A stretch of DNA of 64,000 nt from contig CANRBF010000001.1 in NCBI GenBank assembly GCA_947628795.1, positions 186,001 to 250,000 on the forward strand, written 5' to 3'. A model generated the notes under the pieces. It had not been told where the DNA came from. It searched no databases and saw only the letters and a program-made list of their open reading frames with translations. The stretch is from an uncultured Monoglobus sp. GTDB lineage: Bacteria; Bacillota; Clostridia; Monoglobales; Monoglobaceae. Both the position numbers and the translations under genes were made by a program. Positions within the stretch are counted from its first letter, which is position 1; each line of letters opens with the position of its first letter. Of this stretch, positions 17,427 to 25,252 are shown piece after piece.

Positions 17427-19655
17427 TTAATACACAACCACTTCGGTCACGTCCGTGTCGACCGTCTTCGCCTTTTTGCCGTCATCGCGGGTGCGGAACA
17501 GCTCAAACGAAGTGGTGCCGCCGTTGCTGTTGTAGTAAACTATGTCGCCGTTATTCTTGAGTCCGTATGAGCTTACGCCCTTAACGACCTCGCGGGTCTT
17601 GCCCTTATTGCTCACGCAGTACACGTCTCCGGTCCTGGTCTCAAGGCTGTAATTCTTGGCGTATACAGTATAATTTCCGTTCTTGTCAAATGTGAACGCT
17701 CCCGCTCCGACCTCTGTGGCAAGAGCCGCGGTCTTTTCGCCGCTCCACGCGTTCAGGTTCACGAGGTTCCACGTTATATCATAACCGTCGGCATATCTGA
17801 CGATCTGACCGTCGGGAGTTATATCACAGGAATGAGCCGTGTCGCTGATCTTGGTATCGCTGCCAACAACTCCGTTGGTGATCGCAACGGAGAACAGCGC
17901 TCCGCACTCTCTCGCGATGTCGTAGCCCTGAATAAACGCGGCCTTTGTGAAGTCGTCGTTTATGTCAAACTGAACCACTCTCTTGTGATCTTCATCGTCA
18001 AGCACTGTGATGTTCTGAGCCAGCATCTGACCCTCGGTGCCCGAGAGATTCGCGTAATAATAATCAAACGCCGTGCCCTCCGCGTTGGCTTTTCTGAAAA
18101 CGACCGACTGCTCGTCGGAACTCATCGAAACCAGCTCGGTCAGGCTGTTTGAAAGTCTCTCTTTCTCGCCGCCCGCCAGACTGACGTAATAGAGCGATTG
18201 ATAGTATTCCTCGGCCTCGCCATAGGTTCCGCCCGCGTACATTCCGTCTGACGCCGCGCAGAATATGGGCTCGCATCTCGAGCCGCCGGTTATCATGACC
18301 TTCTCGTCCGAGTCAGCCTTTTCGAGATACAAATCGAAGCACTGATTATCGGTGTTGTAATTTTTGGCGTATACAACGGCTTTGCCGCTCGGGTTTGTGC
18401 CGAACACGTCGTAAACATCGGAATCAACGGCCTTTGTTCCCGTAACGACGCCCTTGTCGACCGTCGCCATATGAAGGTTGCCAACGTTGTACTCGCTGTT
18501 ATACTCGTTTATATAGAGCAGGCTGTTTGTGTTCTGTCCGAACACAAAGTGCTCGGGCATAACTCCCGGCGCCAGCTCCGAAGCGGTCTGAGTGATCGAC
18601 GACCAGAACCAAAGAGTTCCGCCGTTTCCGAACTTGTCGGCGCCGACCAGGTACATAACGCCCGTTCCGTCGTCCGAGACAAGAACTTTGGCGTACACGT
18701 CGTCGGCTATCTTGACCGTGCTCTTTCTCTTTCCGTTTTGGGTGTAGTTGAGCGTGCCCTTGCTGTTATTAAAATCAGCGTTATCTATAAAATATGTGCC
18801 TATGCCGTCGGCCGTGTATATCACTATGTCCTTCTCGCGCAAAGGCTCAAACGCCGGTTCGGGCGTGGGCGTGGCTTCCTCGTCCTCGTCGTCATCGTTT
18901 CCTCTTGACGGGGTGGCCGTGGGCTCGGTCGGCTCAATGTACTCGCTTGAAACAAAGTTGCCGCTTATCTCAAGCTCTTTGCCGTCGTACGCCGAATAAA
19001 GGGCGTTGCCCTTGGCGTAGACCGTCGGCGTCTCGGGCATCTCGACCGTGACTCTTGTCGCCATATTGACCGACGCGATAACCACCGCAATAACCAGGAC
19101 CGCCAGGATACCGCCCGCGATCAGACCGGCCTTTGGCGACGGTTTGAATTTTTTGCGGCGGCTCTTCGCAGCTCCGCTCTCGCGCGCCTTGGCCGCCCTT
19201 TCGCTTACCGTCGGCTTTGCGGCATCCTCGCCTCGTTTGGTTTCGGATTTTTCGGCGCGGGGTTTACGCTTGTCCGCACTTTCGGGTCTTGCCGACTTTC
19301 CCGATTTTCCCGATTTCATTGACGAAAATATTCCGCCCTCGGCTTTTTTCTGCTGCTTGCGCTCGCGCTTCTCTTTTCTGGCGAGACGAGCCGCCTCGAG
19401 AGCCTTTATCTTCTCGTCGTCGGACATATTGGCGAAGCTGTCGTCGTAGCGAGCCTCGCGCTTTTTGCGAAGTTCCTCGTCTATCTGATATTTATTCTCC
19501 TCGGGCGCGCTGTCCGAGAACATTTTTGAATATTCCTTATCAAAATCGTCGCCCGATTTTTTCGCCGCCGCATCCGCGCTCACCGCGGGCGCGCCGCATT
19601 TGGGGCACGTCTTAGCGCCCTCGGGGATATCGGCGCCGCATTTTCTGCATTTCAT
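17427..19655 (-). CDS. Zinc-ribbon, membrane-anchored protein with a predicted beta-propeller
   Basis: 742 residues from an ATG; the GTG seven codons upstream overlaps its AAAGGTGG site. The N-terminus is a zinc ribbon with cysteines at residues 3, 6, 17 and 20. A long charged Lys/Arg/Glu-rich region follows, then one membrane segment at about 172-200 (AGLIAGGILAVLVIAVVIA) and a Pro/Thr linker (EPTATPSRGNDDDEDEEATP). The outer ~470 residues repeat short segments of the kind 'DGTGVMYLVG', 'NNGDIVYYNSN', suggesting a propeller. Such proteins are common and uncharacterised in Clostridia. Its place directly before nadD does not reveal its role. Confidence 0.8.
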   Translation of the reverse strand: MKCRKCGADIPEGAKTCPKCGAPAVSADAAAKKSGDDFDKEYSKMFSDSAPEENKYQIDEELRKKREARYDDSFANMSDDEKIKALEAARLARKEKRERKQQKKAEGGIFSSMKSGKSGKSARPESADKRKPRAEKSETKRGEDAAKPTVSERAAKARESGAAKSRRKKFKPSPKAGLIAGGILAVLVIAVVIASVNMATRVTVEMPETPTVYAKGNALYSAYDGKELEISGNFVSSEYIEPTEPTATPSRGNDDDEDEEATPTPEPAFEPLREKDIVIYTADGIGTYFIDNADFNNSKGTLNYTQNGKRKSTVKIADDVYAKVLVSDDGTGVMYLVGADKFGNGGTLWFWSSITQTASELAPGVMPEHFVFGQNTNSLLYINEYNSEYNVGNLHMATVDKGVVTGTKAVDSDVYDVFGTNPSGKAVVYAKNYNTDNQCFDLYLEKADSDEKVMITGGSRCEPIFCAASDGMYAGGTYGEAEEYYQSLYYVSLAGGEKERLSNSLTELVSMSSDEQSVVFRKANAEGTAFDYYYANLSGTEGQMLAQNITVLDDEDHKRVVQFDINDDFTKAAFIQGYDIARECGALFSVAITNGVVGSDTKISDTAHSCDITPDGQIVRYADGYDITWNLVNLNAWSGEKTAALATEVGAGAFTFDKNGNYTVYAKNYSLETRTGDVYCVSNKGKTREVVKGVSSYGLKNNGDIVYYNSNGGTTSFELFRTRDDGKKAKTVDTDVTEVVVY

Positions 19656-19728
19656 AATCGCTTGACCACCTTTCACCGCGTTAAAAATAACGCCTGTTTT
19701 TCAGATTAATAATAGTTATATAGTAATA

Positions 19729-19757
19729 ATTTTACCACATTAAAAGACAAAAAACAA
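19729..19757 (-). promoter_or_regulatory. Promoter of the zinc-ribbon-nadD-leuS gene run
   Basis: TTGTTT (19752-19757), 17 bases, TAAAAT (19729-19734) on the minus strand, about 75 bases before the start. All following genes down to leuS are separated by 50 bases or less, so one transcript is likely. Confidence 0.65.
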
Positions 19758-19795
19758 CTGTTTTGTGAAAATTTATTAATTTTTTATTGTTTTTG

Positions 19796-20530
19796 TCACT
19801 CTTTTTTCAGTTTTTCCACCAGTTGTTTTTCGGCGTCTGTCAGGTTCGCGCGGTTCAGCATACCGCGGCGCTTTTTGAAGGTGGTCCTTATCGCCTGCTC
19901 GCGCTTCCACGCCTCGATGTTTTTGTGGTGGCCGCTGAGCAGGATCTCGGGCACGCGCTTGTCATGCCAGATCTCGGGACGGGTGTACTGCGGGAACTCG
20001 AGCAGCCCGCCGTAGTGCGACTCCTCGGAGAACGCCTCCTCAGACTTGAGCACTCCGGGCAGCAGCCGCGCCACGCAATCAACAAGCGCCATGGCCGCGA
20101 TCTCACCGCCTGTCAGCACAAAATCGCCCAATGATATTTCGGCGTCAACTATCTCGTCAAGCACCCGCTGATCCACTCCCTCATAGTGGCCGCAAAGTAT
20201 CACGATATGCTCATATTTTTTCGCTATGCGCTTTGCCATGCCCTGTCTGAGCGTTTTTCCCTGAGGCGACATATATATCGTGAACGGCTTATGATCAAGC
20301 CCGGCGGTCACGCTCTCGTACGCCAAAAATATCGGCTCGGCCTGCATTATCATACCCTGGCCGCCGCCGTAGGGATAGTGGTCGACCCGCCTGTGCTTGT
20401 TAAACGCGAAGTCTCGTATCTGCACATAATTCAGCTCAATAAGCCCGTTTGCCGCGGCTCTGCCGATTATGCTGCCCCCAAGCACCGCCTCGAACATCTC
20501 GGGAAACAGTGTCAGTATATCAAACCTCAT
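19796..20530 (-). CDS. trmD: tRNA (guanine-37-N1) methyltransferase
   Basis: Methylates G37 next to the anticodon using S-adenosylmethionine, preventing frameshifts. 244 residues. MRFDILTLFPEMFEAVLGGS at the start, VDHYPYGGGQGMIMQAEPI, and the trefoil-knot motifs VILCGHYEGVDQRVLDE and LGDFVLTGGEIAAMALVDC are diagnostic. The start overlaps the end of rimM by four bases. In most Firmicutes rplS follows trmD directly; here the next gene is the unrelated zinc-ribbon protein with its own promoter. Confidence 0.97.
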   Translation of the reverse strand: MRFDILTLFPEMFEAVLGGSIIGRAAANGLIELNYVQIRDFAFNKHRRVDHYPYGGGQGMIMQAEPIFLAYESVTAGLDHKPFTIYMSPQGKTLRQGMAKRIAKKYEHIVILCGHYEGVDQRVLDEIVDAEISLGDFVLTGGEIAAMALVDCVARLLPGVLKSEEAFSEESHYGGLLEFPQYTRPEIWHDKRVPEILLSGHHKNIEAWKREQAIRTTFKKRRGMLNRANLTDAEKQLVEKLKKE

Positions 20531-21027
20531 TCGTCGATCAAGCCTTTCATTAGGCGAACGACGATATATCCGCCCTCGATATTTGTCTCAAGCACAACAT
20601 TGTCGAGCACCGGGATCAGTATCTGCTTTTTGTTAAACGTGTTTTTGAGCGCGTACACGTCGTTGCTGCCGGTTTTTATCACGTCTCCGATCTCGCCCAG
20701 CACGCGTCCGTTTTCTTCGCGGACTTCAAGTCCCAAGATATCCGCAATGAAATACCGTCCCTCGGGCAGAGGCATGTCCTCGCGGTTTATATACACGATC
20801 TTGTTTTTGAGAAGTTCCGCCGCGTTCATGTCGTCAACGCCCTCGAGCTTGACGATCTGACAGGTTTTGTGGTACCTGTTGCGCTCTATATCATACTCTT
20901 TGCCGTCTATTATAAGATATTCAAGCTCGTCAAACACATACGGATCATCGCACCAAGGCTGTATTTTGACCTCGCCGCGTATCCCGTGAGTGTTCACAAG
21001 CTTGCCTATTTCAAGCATATCGTTCAT
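20527..21027 (-). CDS. rimM: 16S rRNA processing protein RimM
   Basis: Assembly factor for the 30S head, binding S19. 166 residues from the ATG of MNDMLEIGKLVNTHGIRGEVK, preceded by AAGGAG; a frame extending 14 codons further has no ribosome-binding site. The N-terminal motif above and the C-terminal PRC-barrel segments (YFIADILGLEVREENGRVLG, QILIPVLDNVVLETNIEGG) identify it. It lies between khpA and trmD, in the classical order. Confidence 0.95.
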   Translation of the reverse strand: MNDMLEIGKLVNTHGIRGEVKIQPWCDDPYVFDELEYLIIDGKEYDIERNRYHKTCQIVKLEGVDDMNAAELLKNKIVYINREDMPLPEGRYFIADILGLEVREENGRVLGEIGDVIKTGSNDVYALKNTFNKKQILIPVLDNVVLETNIEGGYIVVRLMKGLIDE

Positions 21028-21102
21028 AACATTCTCCTTAGATAAGCCGATCAATAAAAATTCAGACATCCGCTGCGCGCGGACATCTGAACTTGGCCGT
21101 GT

Positions 21103-21330
21103 TTAAATAATGTCAACAACCACTTTTTTGTTCACGCGGTTGCCGGCACTTTTGATTACGGTTCTTATAGCCTTGGCGATCCTGCCCTGTTTTCCGATGA
21201 CCTTGCCCATGTCGTTCTCGGCGACATGAAGCTTGAGTACGGTCAGATTTTCCTTTTCGACAACCTCGACCTCCACCGCGTCGGGCTCGCTCACCATGGA
21301 TTTGGCTATAAATGTCAGCAATTCTTTCAT
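21103..21330 (-). CDS. khpA: KH-domain RNA-binding protein KhpA
   Basis: 75-residue single KH-domain protein (YlqC/KhpA family) that binds RNA and in some Gram-positives influences cell division with KhpB. The KH core VAENDMGKVIGKQGRIAKAI carries the GxxG loop (GKQG). MKELLTFIAKSMVSEPDAVEV and the basic ending NRVNKKVVVDII are typical. It sits between rpsP and rimM as in other Firmicutes. Confidence 0.93.
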   Translation of the reverse strand: MKELLTFIAKSMVSEPDAVEVEVVEKENLTVLKLHVAENDMGKVIGKQGRIAKAIRTVIKSAGNRVNKKVVVDII

Positions 21331-21359
21331 ACTGATTCTCCTTTTGCCGTAAGCTTTAA

Positions 21360-21605
21360 CTAATCAATAATGCCTTTTTTCTTTAACAATCTCTTAACTG
21401 TGTCGGTGGGCTGAGCGCCGTTCTTGATCCACTTCTGGATCTTCTCCGCGTCAAACTCTACCGCCGCGGGCTCAACCATCGGGTTGTATGTTCCCACCTG
21501 CTCGATAAATCTGCCGTCTCTGGGAAATCTCGAGTCCGCGACTACCACACGATAGAACGGATTCTTCTTCGCGCCCATTCTTTTTAAACGAATTTTTACT
21601 GCCAT
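21360..21605 (-). CDS. rpsP: Ribosomal protein S16
   Basis: 81-residue 30S subunit protein. The whole sequence matches the family: [41 protein letters not shown] and the ending [22 protein letters not shown] site lies eight bases before the start. It follows ffh after a 96-base gap containing the end of a heptamer repeat. Confidence 0.97.
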   Translation of the reverse strand: MAVKIRLKRMGAKKNPFYRVVVADSRFPRDGRFIEQVGTYNPMVEPAAVEFDAEKIQKWIKNGAQPTDTVKRLLKKKGIID

Positions 21606-21669
21606 TTTTTAAATCCTCCAAAAATATATATTTATTTAATTAATTTTACAAAATTATTTTCTAATCAAG

Positions 21670-21705
21670 CCTAGTCCCTAGGTCCTATTCCCTAGTCCCT
21701 ACTAC
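21670..21705 (-). repeat. TAG-heptamer repeat abutting the ffh stop codon
   Basis: On the minus strand four to five degenerate heptamers each ending in TAG follow one another (GGACTAG, GGAATAG, GACCTAG, GGACTAG), preceded by GTAG. The TAG stop codon of ffh (21702-21704) is the first TAG of this run. The same arrangement occurs at 11447, 23517, 34366, 61254 and 61412. Confidence 0.8.
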
Positions 21706-23057
21706 ATGAACATTCCCGGCGGGAAACCTCCGCGGCCCATCTTTTTCATTTTTTTGTTCATATTGCCGCCCGAGAGCTGCTTCATCATGCGCTGCATCTG
21801 GTCGAACTGTTTGAGCAGCGAGTTGACCTCCACGATCGAGACTCCGCTGCCTTTGGCGACGCGCTCCTTGCGCGAGGGAGTCAGCTTGTCTTTAAGCTCC
21901 CTCTCGTTCGGCGTCATCGACTTGATTATCGCCTCGATATGCGCCATCTTTTTCTCGTCCACCTGAGCGTTTTTTAAAACCTTGGAATTGATCCCCGGGA
22001 TCATACCCAGCACGTTCTGTATCGGGCCCATGTTTTTCATCTGTTCCATTTGGTCGAGAAAATCGGTGAACGTGAAGCGCTGCGTTCTCAGCTTTTTTTC
22101 AAGCTCCTCGGCCTTTTTCATATCAAGCGCCTGTTCCGCCTTTTCGATCAGACTAAGCATATCGCCCATTCCCAATATTCTGGAAGCCATGCGGTCGGGA
22201 TGGAACTGCTCTATATCGGTCAGTTTTTCGCCCATACCGCAGAACTTTATCGGTTTTCCGGTGACCGCGCGGACCGAAAGCGCCGCGCCGCCTCTGGTGT
22301 CGCCGTCCAGCTTGGTAAGCACCACGCCCGATATCTCAAGCTCGCTGTTGAACTTATCCGCCACGTTGACCGCGTCCTGTCCGGTCATGGCGTCGACCAC
22401 CAGAAGTATCTCGGTCGGCTCGGTTTCCGCCTCGATCTCTTTCAGCTCGTCCATGAGCTGCTCGTCGATATGAAGACGTCCGGCCGTATCTATGATAAGC
22501 ACGTCGTTAGCGTGATTTTTCGCATGCTCAAGGCCTCGGCATGCGATGCCGACCGCGTCGGTCACGCCTTCCTCGGCGTATACCGGAAGCTCCAGCTGTC
22601 CTCCGACCACCTGAAGCTGCTTGACCGCGGCGGGTCTATAGACATCGCAGGCGCAGAGCAGCGGACGCTTGCCTTGCTTTTTGAGCATACCGCCAAGCTT
22701 GGCGGCCGTTGTGGTCTTGCCGGCGCCCTGAAGGCCGGCCATCATTATAACTGTCGGGGGCTTAGGCGAGATAGTAAGCTTCTCGGCCTCGCCGCCCATG
22801 AGCTTTATAAGCTCCTCGTTTACTATTTTTATTACCTGCTGCGCCGGAGTCAGCGACTCCATTACCTCGGCTCCGCTCGCGCGCTCGGAGACATCCTTAA
22901 CAAAGTTTCTCACAACTTTGAAGTTAACATCCGCCTCAAGCAGCGCCAGCTTGACCTCGCGCATGGCGGCCTTTAAATCCTTTTCGGACACCTTGCCCTT
23001 GCCGCGCAGCTTTTTAAAAGTGTTCTGCAGCTTTTCGGATAAGCTTTCAAATGCCAT
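21702..23057 (-). CDS. ffh: Signal recognition particle protein Ffh
   Basis: GTPase of the SRP that targets nascent membrane and secreted proteins to FtsY and SecYEG. 451 residues. N and G domains contain MMAGLQGAGKTTTAAKLGG, DVYRPAAVKQLQ, IIDTAGRLHIDEQLMDEL and LTKLDGDTRGGAALS. The methionine-rich M domain (about 300-430) includes MEQMKNMGPIQNVLGMIPGI and binds the SRP RNA and signal peptides; the tail is GGFPPGMFM. It follows ylxM by 13 bases. The stop codon lies inside a repeat, so the exact C-terminus may be repeat-determined. Confidence 0.97.
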   Translation of the reverse strand: MAFESLSEKLQNTFKKLRGKGKVSEKDLKAAMREVKLALLEADVNFKVVRNFVKDVSERASGAEVMESLTPAQQVIKIVNEELIKLMGGEAEKLTISPKPPTVIMMAGLQGAGKTTTAAKLGGMLKKQGKRPLLCACDVYRPAAVKQLQVVGGQLELPVYAEEGVTDAVGIACRGLEHAKNHANDVLIIDTAGRLHIDEQLMDELKEIEAETEPTEILLVVDAMTGQDAVNVADKFNSELEISGVVLTKLDGDTRGGAALSVRAVTGKPIKFCGMGEKLTDIEQFHPDRMASRILGMGDMLSLIEKAEQALDMKKAEELEKKLRTQRFTFTDFLDQMEQMKNMGPIQNVLGMIPGINSKVLKNAQVDEKKMAHIEAIIKSMTPNERELKDKLTPSRKERVAKGSGVSIVEVNSLLKQFDQMQRMMKQLSGGNMNKKMKKMGRGGFPPGMFM

Positions 23058-23070
23058 AAATACACCTCAT

Positions 23071-23442
23071 CTATTCGTTCAGACCGTTGATCTCCTGTAT
23101 TATCATAAGTATGTCGTTTATCTTGTGTTTCATGCTGTCGGACAGATCCCTGTTTTCGGGCGACGCCTCGATCTCCTTGATTATCTGGTCTATGCGCTCA
23201 AGATCGCCGCGTATGCTTAAAAACCTTGCCGCCAGACCCAGACGGTCCTCGGCGTCGAGCAAAGCGCTCTCGGCGCGCATTATATTGTCGCGCACGCCTT
23301 GGCGGGTGATGCCCATATGAGCTCCGATCTCCGACAAGGATAGGTCCTCGTTGTAATAGAGGTCGATGCTCTCCGCCTGACGCTCGGTCAGCAGATTCCT
23401 GTAAAAATCAAACAAAAGTGAAATTTTAACATTCTTTTCCAT
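23071..23442 (-). CDS. ylxM: YlxM family DNA-binding protein
   Basis: 123 residues of the UPF0122/YlxM family, a sigma-70 region-4-like helix-turn-helix protein that may help SRP function. LLFDFYRNLLTERQAESIDLYY followed by the helix-turn-helix LSLSEIGAHMGITRQGVRDNI is diagnostic. First gene of the ylxM-ffh-rpsP-khpA-rimM-trmD operon, with a 140-base leader containing a heptamer repeat. Confidence 0.93.
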   Translation of the reverse strand: MEKNVKISLLFDFYRNLLTERQAESIDLYYNEDLSLSEIGAHMGITRQGVRDNIMRAESALLDAEDRLGLAARFLSIRGDLERIDQIIKEIEASPENRDLSDSMKHKINDILMIIQEINGLNE

Positions 23443-23516
23443 GATATAACACCCGTTTCAATGTTCCGTCCGCGCCGCGGAGATAAGCGAACGTTTTGAT
23501 CAAATTATTTCCGCGT

Positions 23517-23548
23517 ATTCGCTATTCGCTAATCACTAATCACTACGT
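23517..23548 (-). repeat. TAG-heptamer repeat in the ylxM leader
   Basis: On the minus strand ACGTAG is followed by TGATTAG, TGATTAG, CGAATAG and a last degenerate CGAATAC. It lies between the ylxM promoter and its start codon, so it is transcribed. Confidence 0.8.
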
Positions 23549-23579
23549 TGGTAAAGTCTCTTTGCTTTACAGCTTTTAT

Positions 23580-23608
23580 ATTTTAAACCATTCGGCATGA
23601 TTTGTCAA
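23580..23608 (-). promoter_or_regulatory. Promoter of the ylxM-ffh operon
   Basis: TTGACA (23603-23608), 17-base spacer, TAAAAT (23580-23585) on the minus strand. The -35 region shares TTGACAAATCATG with the rimP promoter. Confidence 0.8.
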
Positions 23609-23616
23609 GGTTTTTT

Positions 23617-23646
23617 TGCAAAAAAATTCGGGCGCCGAGCGCCCGA
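23617..23646 (-). terminator. Terminator of the 3D-domain protein gene
   Basis: TCGGGCGC (23628-23635) pairs with GCGCCCGA (23639-23646) around CGA; on the minus strand it is followed by ATTTTTTTGC. It lies 16 bases past the stop of the 23663-24700 gene. Confidence 0.85.
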
Positions 23647-23662
23647 TTTTTGTGTGTGCTGC

Positions 23663-24700
23663 TTAGTCAAGGAAGTATACGTTGACGTTTCGTCTGCCAA
23701 ACTCATAGCACTGCGATCTCGACCAGTAGAACAGATCGACTCTGTGACCCTTGATGGCTCCGCCGCAGTCGCCGGCGATGGCATATCCGTAAACATACTT
23801 ACCGTCGCAGGACTCGATATACATCTTTGTTCCGTAGGGGATGACGCTGGGGTCAACGGCGATAACGCCGTATCCCATCGGCATGCCCGTTGATGTAACG
23901 CCCGCCCAAGGACCATTGTCAGCGGGAGACGCGTCATAAGCTGTCGCCTCGAACACTTCCATTTTCGAATAATTTGTGGGACGGCTCGCGGGGATCTTTC
24001 CGATCTCGAACTCCTCCTGGGGAGAAAACTCGACGATCTCATCGACGGGATCGGCAAGAATAATATCTCCGATCCTCTCTCTGGAAACTTCCGCTCCGTC
24101 GCTGTATCTAATGCTGTATTTGATCTCTCTTTCACCGTCCGCGCCGCTCTGAACAACGACTTTCTCACCGGGGGCAAGAGACGCGTTCTCACGCTCGATA
24201 GTGTGATAAGCGATAGGCTCGGTCACGGTAACGATCTGGCTGTTGTCCTGATCGATTATTATCTCGTCGCCCGACTCGATAACATCGGTCATTCTGGGCG
24301 TAACCTGCTCTTCAGAGGCGGTTATGCCGACCTCCGCCAGAACGTCGGCCACCAGCTTTTTGGTGGTAGTGTACTGAGACGAGACACCGTTGATCGTGAT
24401 CTTAACGGGCATCGCTCTGTAGATCTCGATAACCGAATCGCCGGTAATCTTTTCATTAAGCGCAACGCTGGTCTTATCACCGCTGCCGAGCTCGATACCG
24501 TGCTTATCGAGAACCGTCTGAACGGTCGCGCCTGTCGTCTTTACAGTGATGGGCGCGTTTCCCGAATCATATATGGTAACATTGCTTGGCGTCGCGTACG
24601 CAAATCCGCTGCCTACCGCCGCGACAAGAGTCGCGCATACGGCCGCGGCAATTAAATTGTGGGCTGACAAGCTGAATCTTCTTATCAGTCGTGTAAACAT
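23663..24700 (-). CDS. Secreted G5/3D-domain cell-wall protein (YabE/Rpf-like)
   Basis: 345 residues. A signal peptide or anchor (HNLIAAAVCATLVAAVGSGFAYA) is followed by two DUF348 repeats (VTIYDSGNAPITVKTTGATV, then MPVKITINGVSSQYTTTKKLV), a G5 domain (about 165-230; EPIAYHTIERENASLAPGEK) and a C-terminal 3D domain with the aspartates in YDASPADNG, IAVDPSVIPYGTKMYIE, IAGDCGGAIKGHRVDLFY. The family contains lytic or wall-remodelling enzymes such as YabE, YocH and resuscitation-promoting factors. It is monocistronic, with promoter 24763-24791 and terminator 23617-23646. WalR-type repeats lie upstream at 25019-25046. Confidence 0.9.
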   Translation of the reverse strand: MFTRLIRRFSLSAHNLIAAAVCATLVAAVGSGFAYATPSNVTIYDSGNAPITVKTTGATVQTVLDKHGIELGSGDKTSVALNEKITGDSVIEIYRAMPVKITINGVSSQYTTTKKLVADVLAEVGITASEEQVTPRMTDVIESGDEIIIDQDNSQIVTVTEPIAYHTIERENASLAPGEKVVVQSGADGEREIKYSIRYSDGAEVSRERIGDIILADPVDEIVEFSPQEEFEIGKIPASRPTNYSKMEVFEATAYDASPADNGPWAGVTSTGMPMGYGVIAVDPSVIPYGTKMYIESCDGKYVYGYAIAGDCGGAIKGHRVDLFYWSRSQCYEFGRRNVNVYFLD

Positions 24701-24762
24701 CGAATCACCTCAAATAAAATTTTATCCGGAAAAAACCGGTAAATGTCCTTGTTACATTTGCT

Positions 24763-24791
24763 ATTATATAGTCTTTCACAAAATCCGTCAA
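24763..24791 (-). promoter_or_regulatory. Promoter of the 3D-domain gene
   Basis: TTGACG (24786-24791), 17 bases, TATAAT (24763-24768) on the minus strand. A TGTAAC element lies at the expected transcription start. Confidence 0.75.
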
Positions 24792-25018
24792 AAGTTCGAA
24801 ACCGCTTTAAATTTATTAAAATTGATTTAATATCAATATTTTCAAAAAATAAGCCCATAACTTGCGTATTCTCAATTTTTCTGTGTATTTCTTACGTTTT
24901 CGCAATATTTTTCCGACAGGTCGGCAAATTTGGTTATTGTGCTAAAAGCGGTTTTCTGTTATACTTATTTTATGGCATTATATCAGGAATTTAGCGCGAA
25001 AAAACTAATATTTTGCTT

Positions 25019-25046
25019 TGTAACAAAAATGTAACACAATTGTAAC
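25019..25046. promoter_or_regulatory. Three TGTAAC boxes at 11-bp spacing (WalR/YycF-like site)
   Basis: TGTAAC occurs at 25019, 25030 and 25041, each pair separated by five bases. The known WalR (YycF) site is TGTWAH-N5-TGTWAH, which these match. They lie between the divergent 3D-domain gene and the methyltransferase operon. The rest of the 24701-25252 gap is AT-rich and holds only promoters and the repeats at 25191. Confidence 0.6.
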
Positions 25047-25133
25047 AATGCCGGATCATATGGCTCAAAACCGCCCAAAACGCCGTGATTACGTTGGTTT
25101 ACGTCACCCGAAGCAAACAGCGCACAAACCGTT

Positions 25134-25162
25134 TTGTGAAATTTGCACAAATAATTTAAAAT
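25134..25162 (+). promoter_or_regulatory. Promoter of the trmN6-like/rsmI pair
   Basis: TTGTGA (25134-25139), 17 bases, TAAAAT (25157-25162) on the plus strand, 90 bases before the first gene. Confidence 0.6.
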
Positions 25163-25190
25163 AACATTATAAGGTTTTAACAGGCAAATA

Positions 25191-25231
25191 AAATATGAAC
25201 AAATATAAACAAATATGAACAAATTATGAAC
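25191..25231 (+). repeat. Four 10-11-base direct repeats in the leader
   Basis: AAATATGAAC, AAATATAAAC, AAATATGAAC and AAATTATGAAC follow each other directly upstream of the GGGAG ribosome-binding site. Confidence 0.85.
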
Positions 25232-25252
25232 AAGATTGGGAGATAAACAGCT

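Noticed and set aside
24983-25222. Minus-strand open frame of 79 codons in the AT-rich gap
   Set aside because: No ribosome-binding site, covers the WalR-like boxes and promoter, and its translation resembles random AT-rich sequence.
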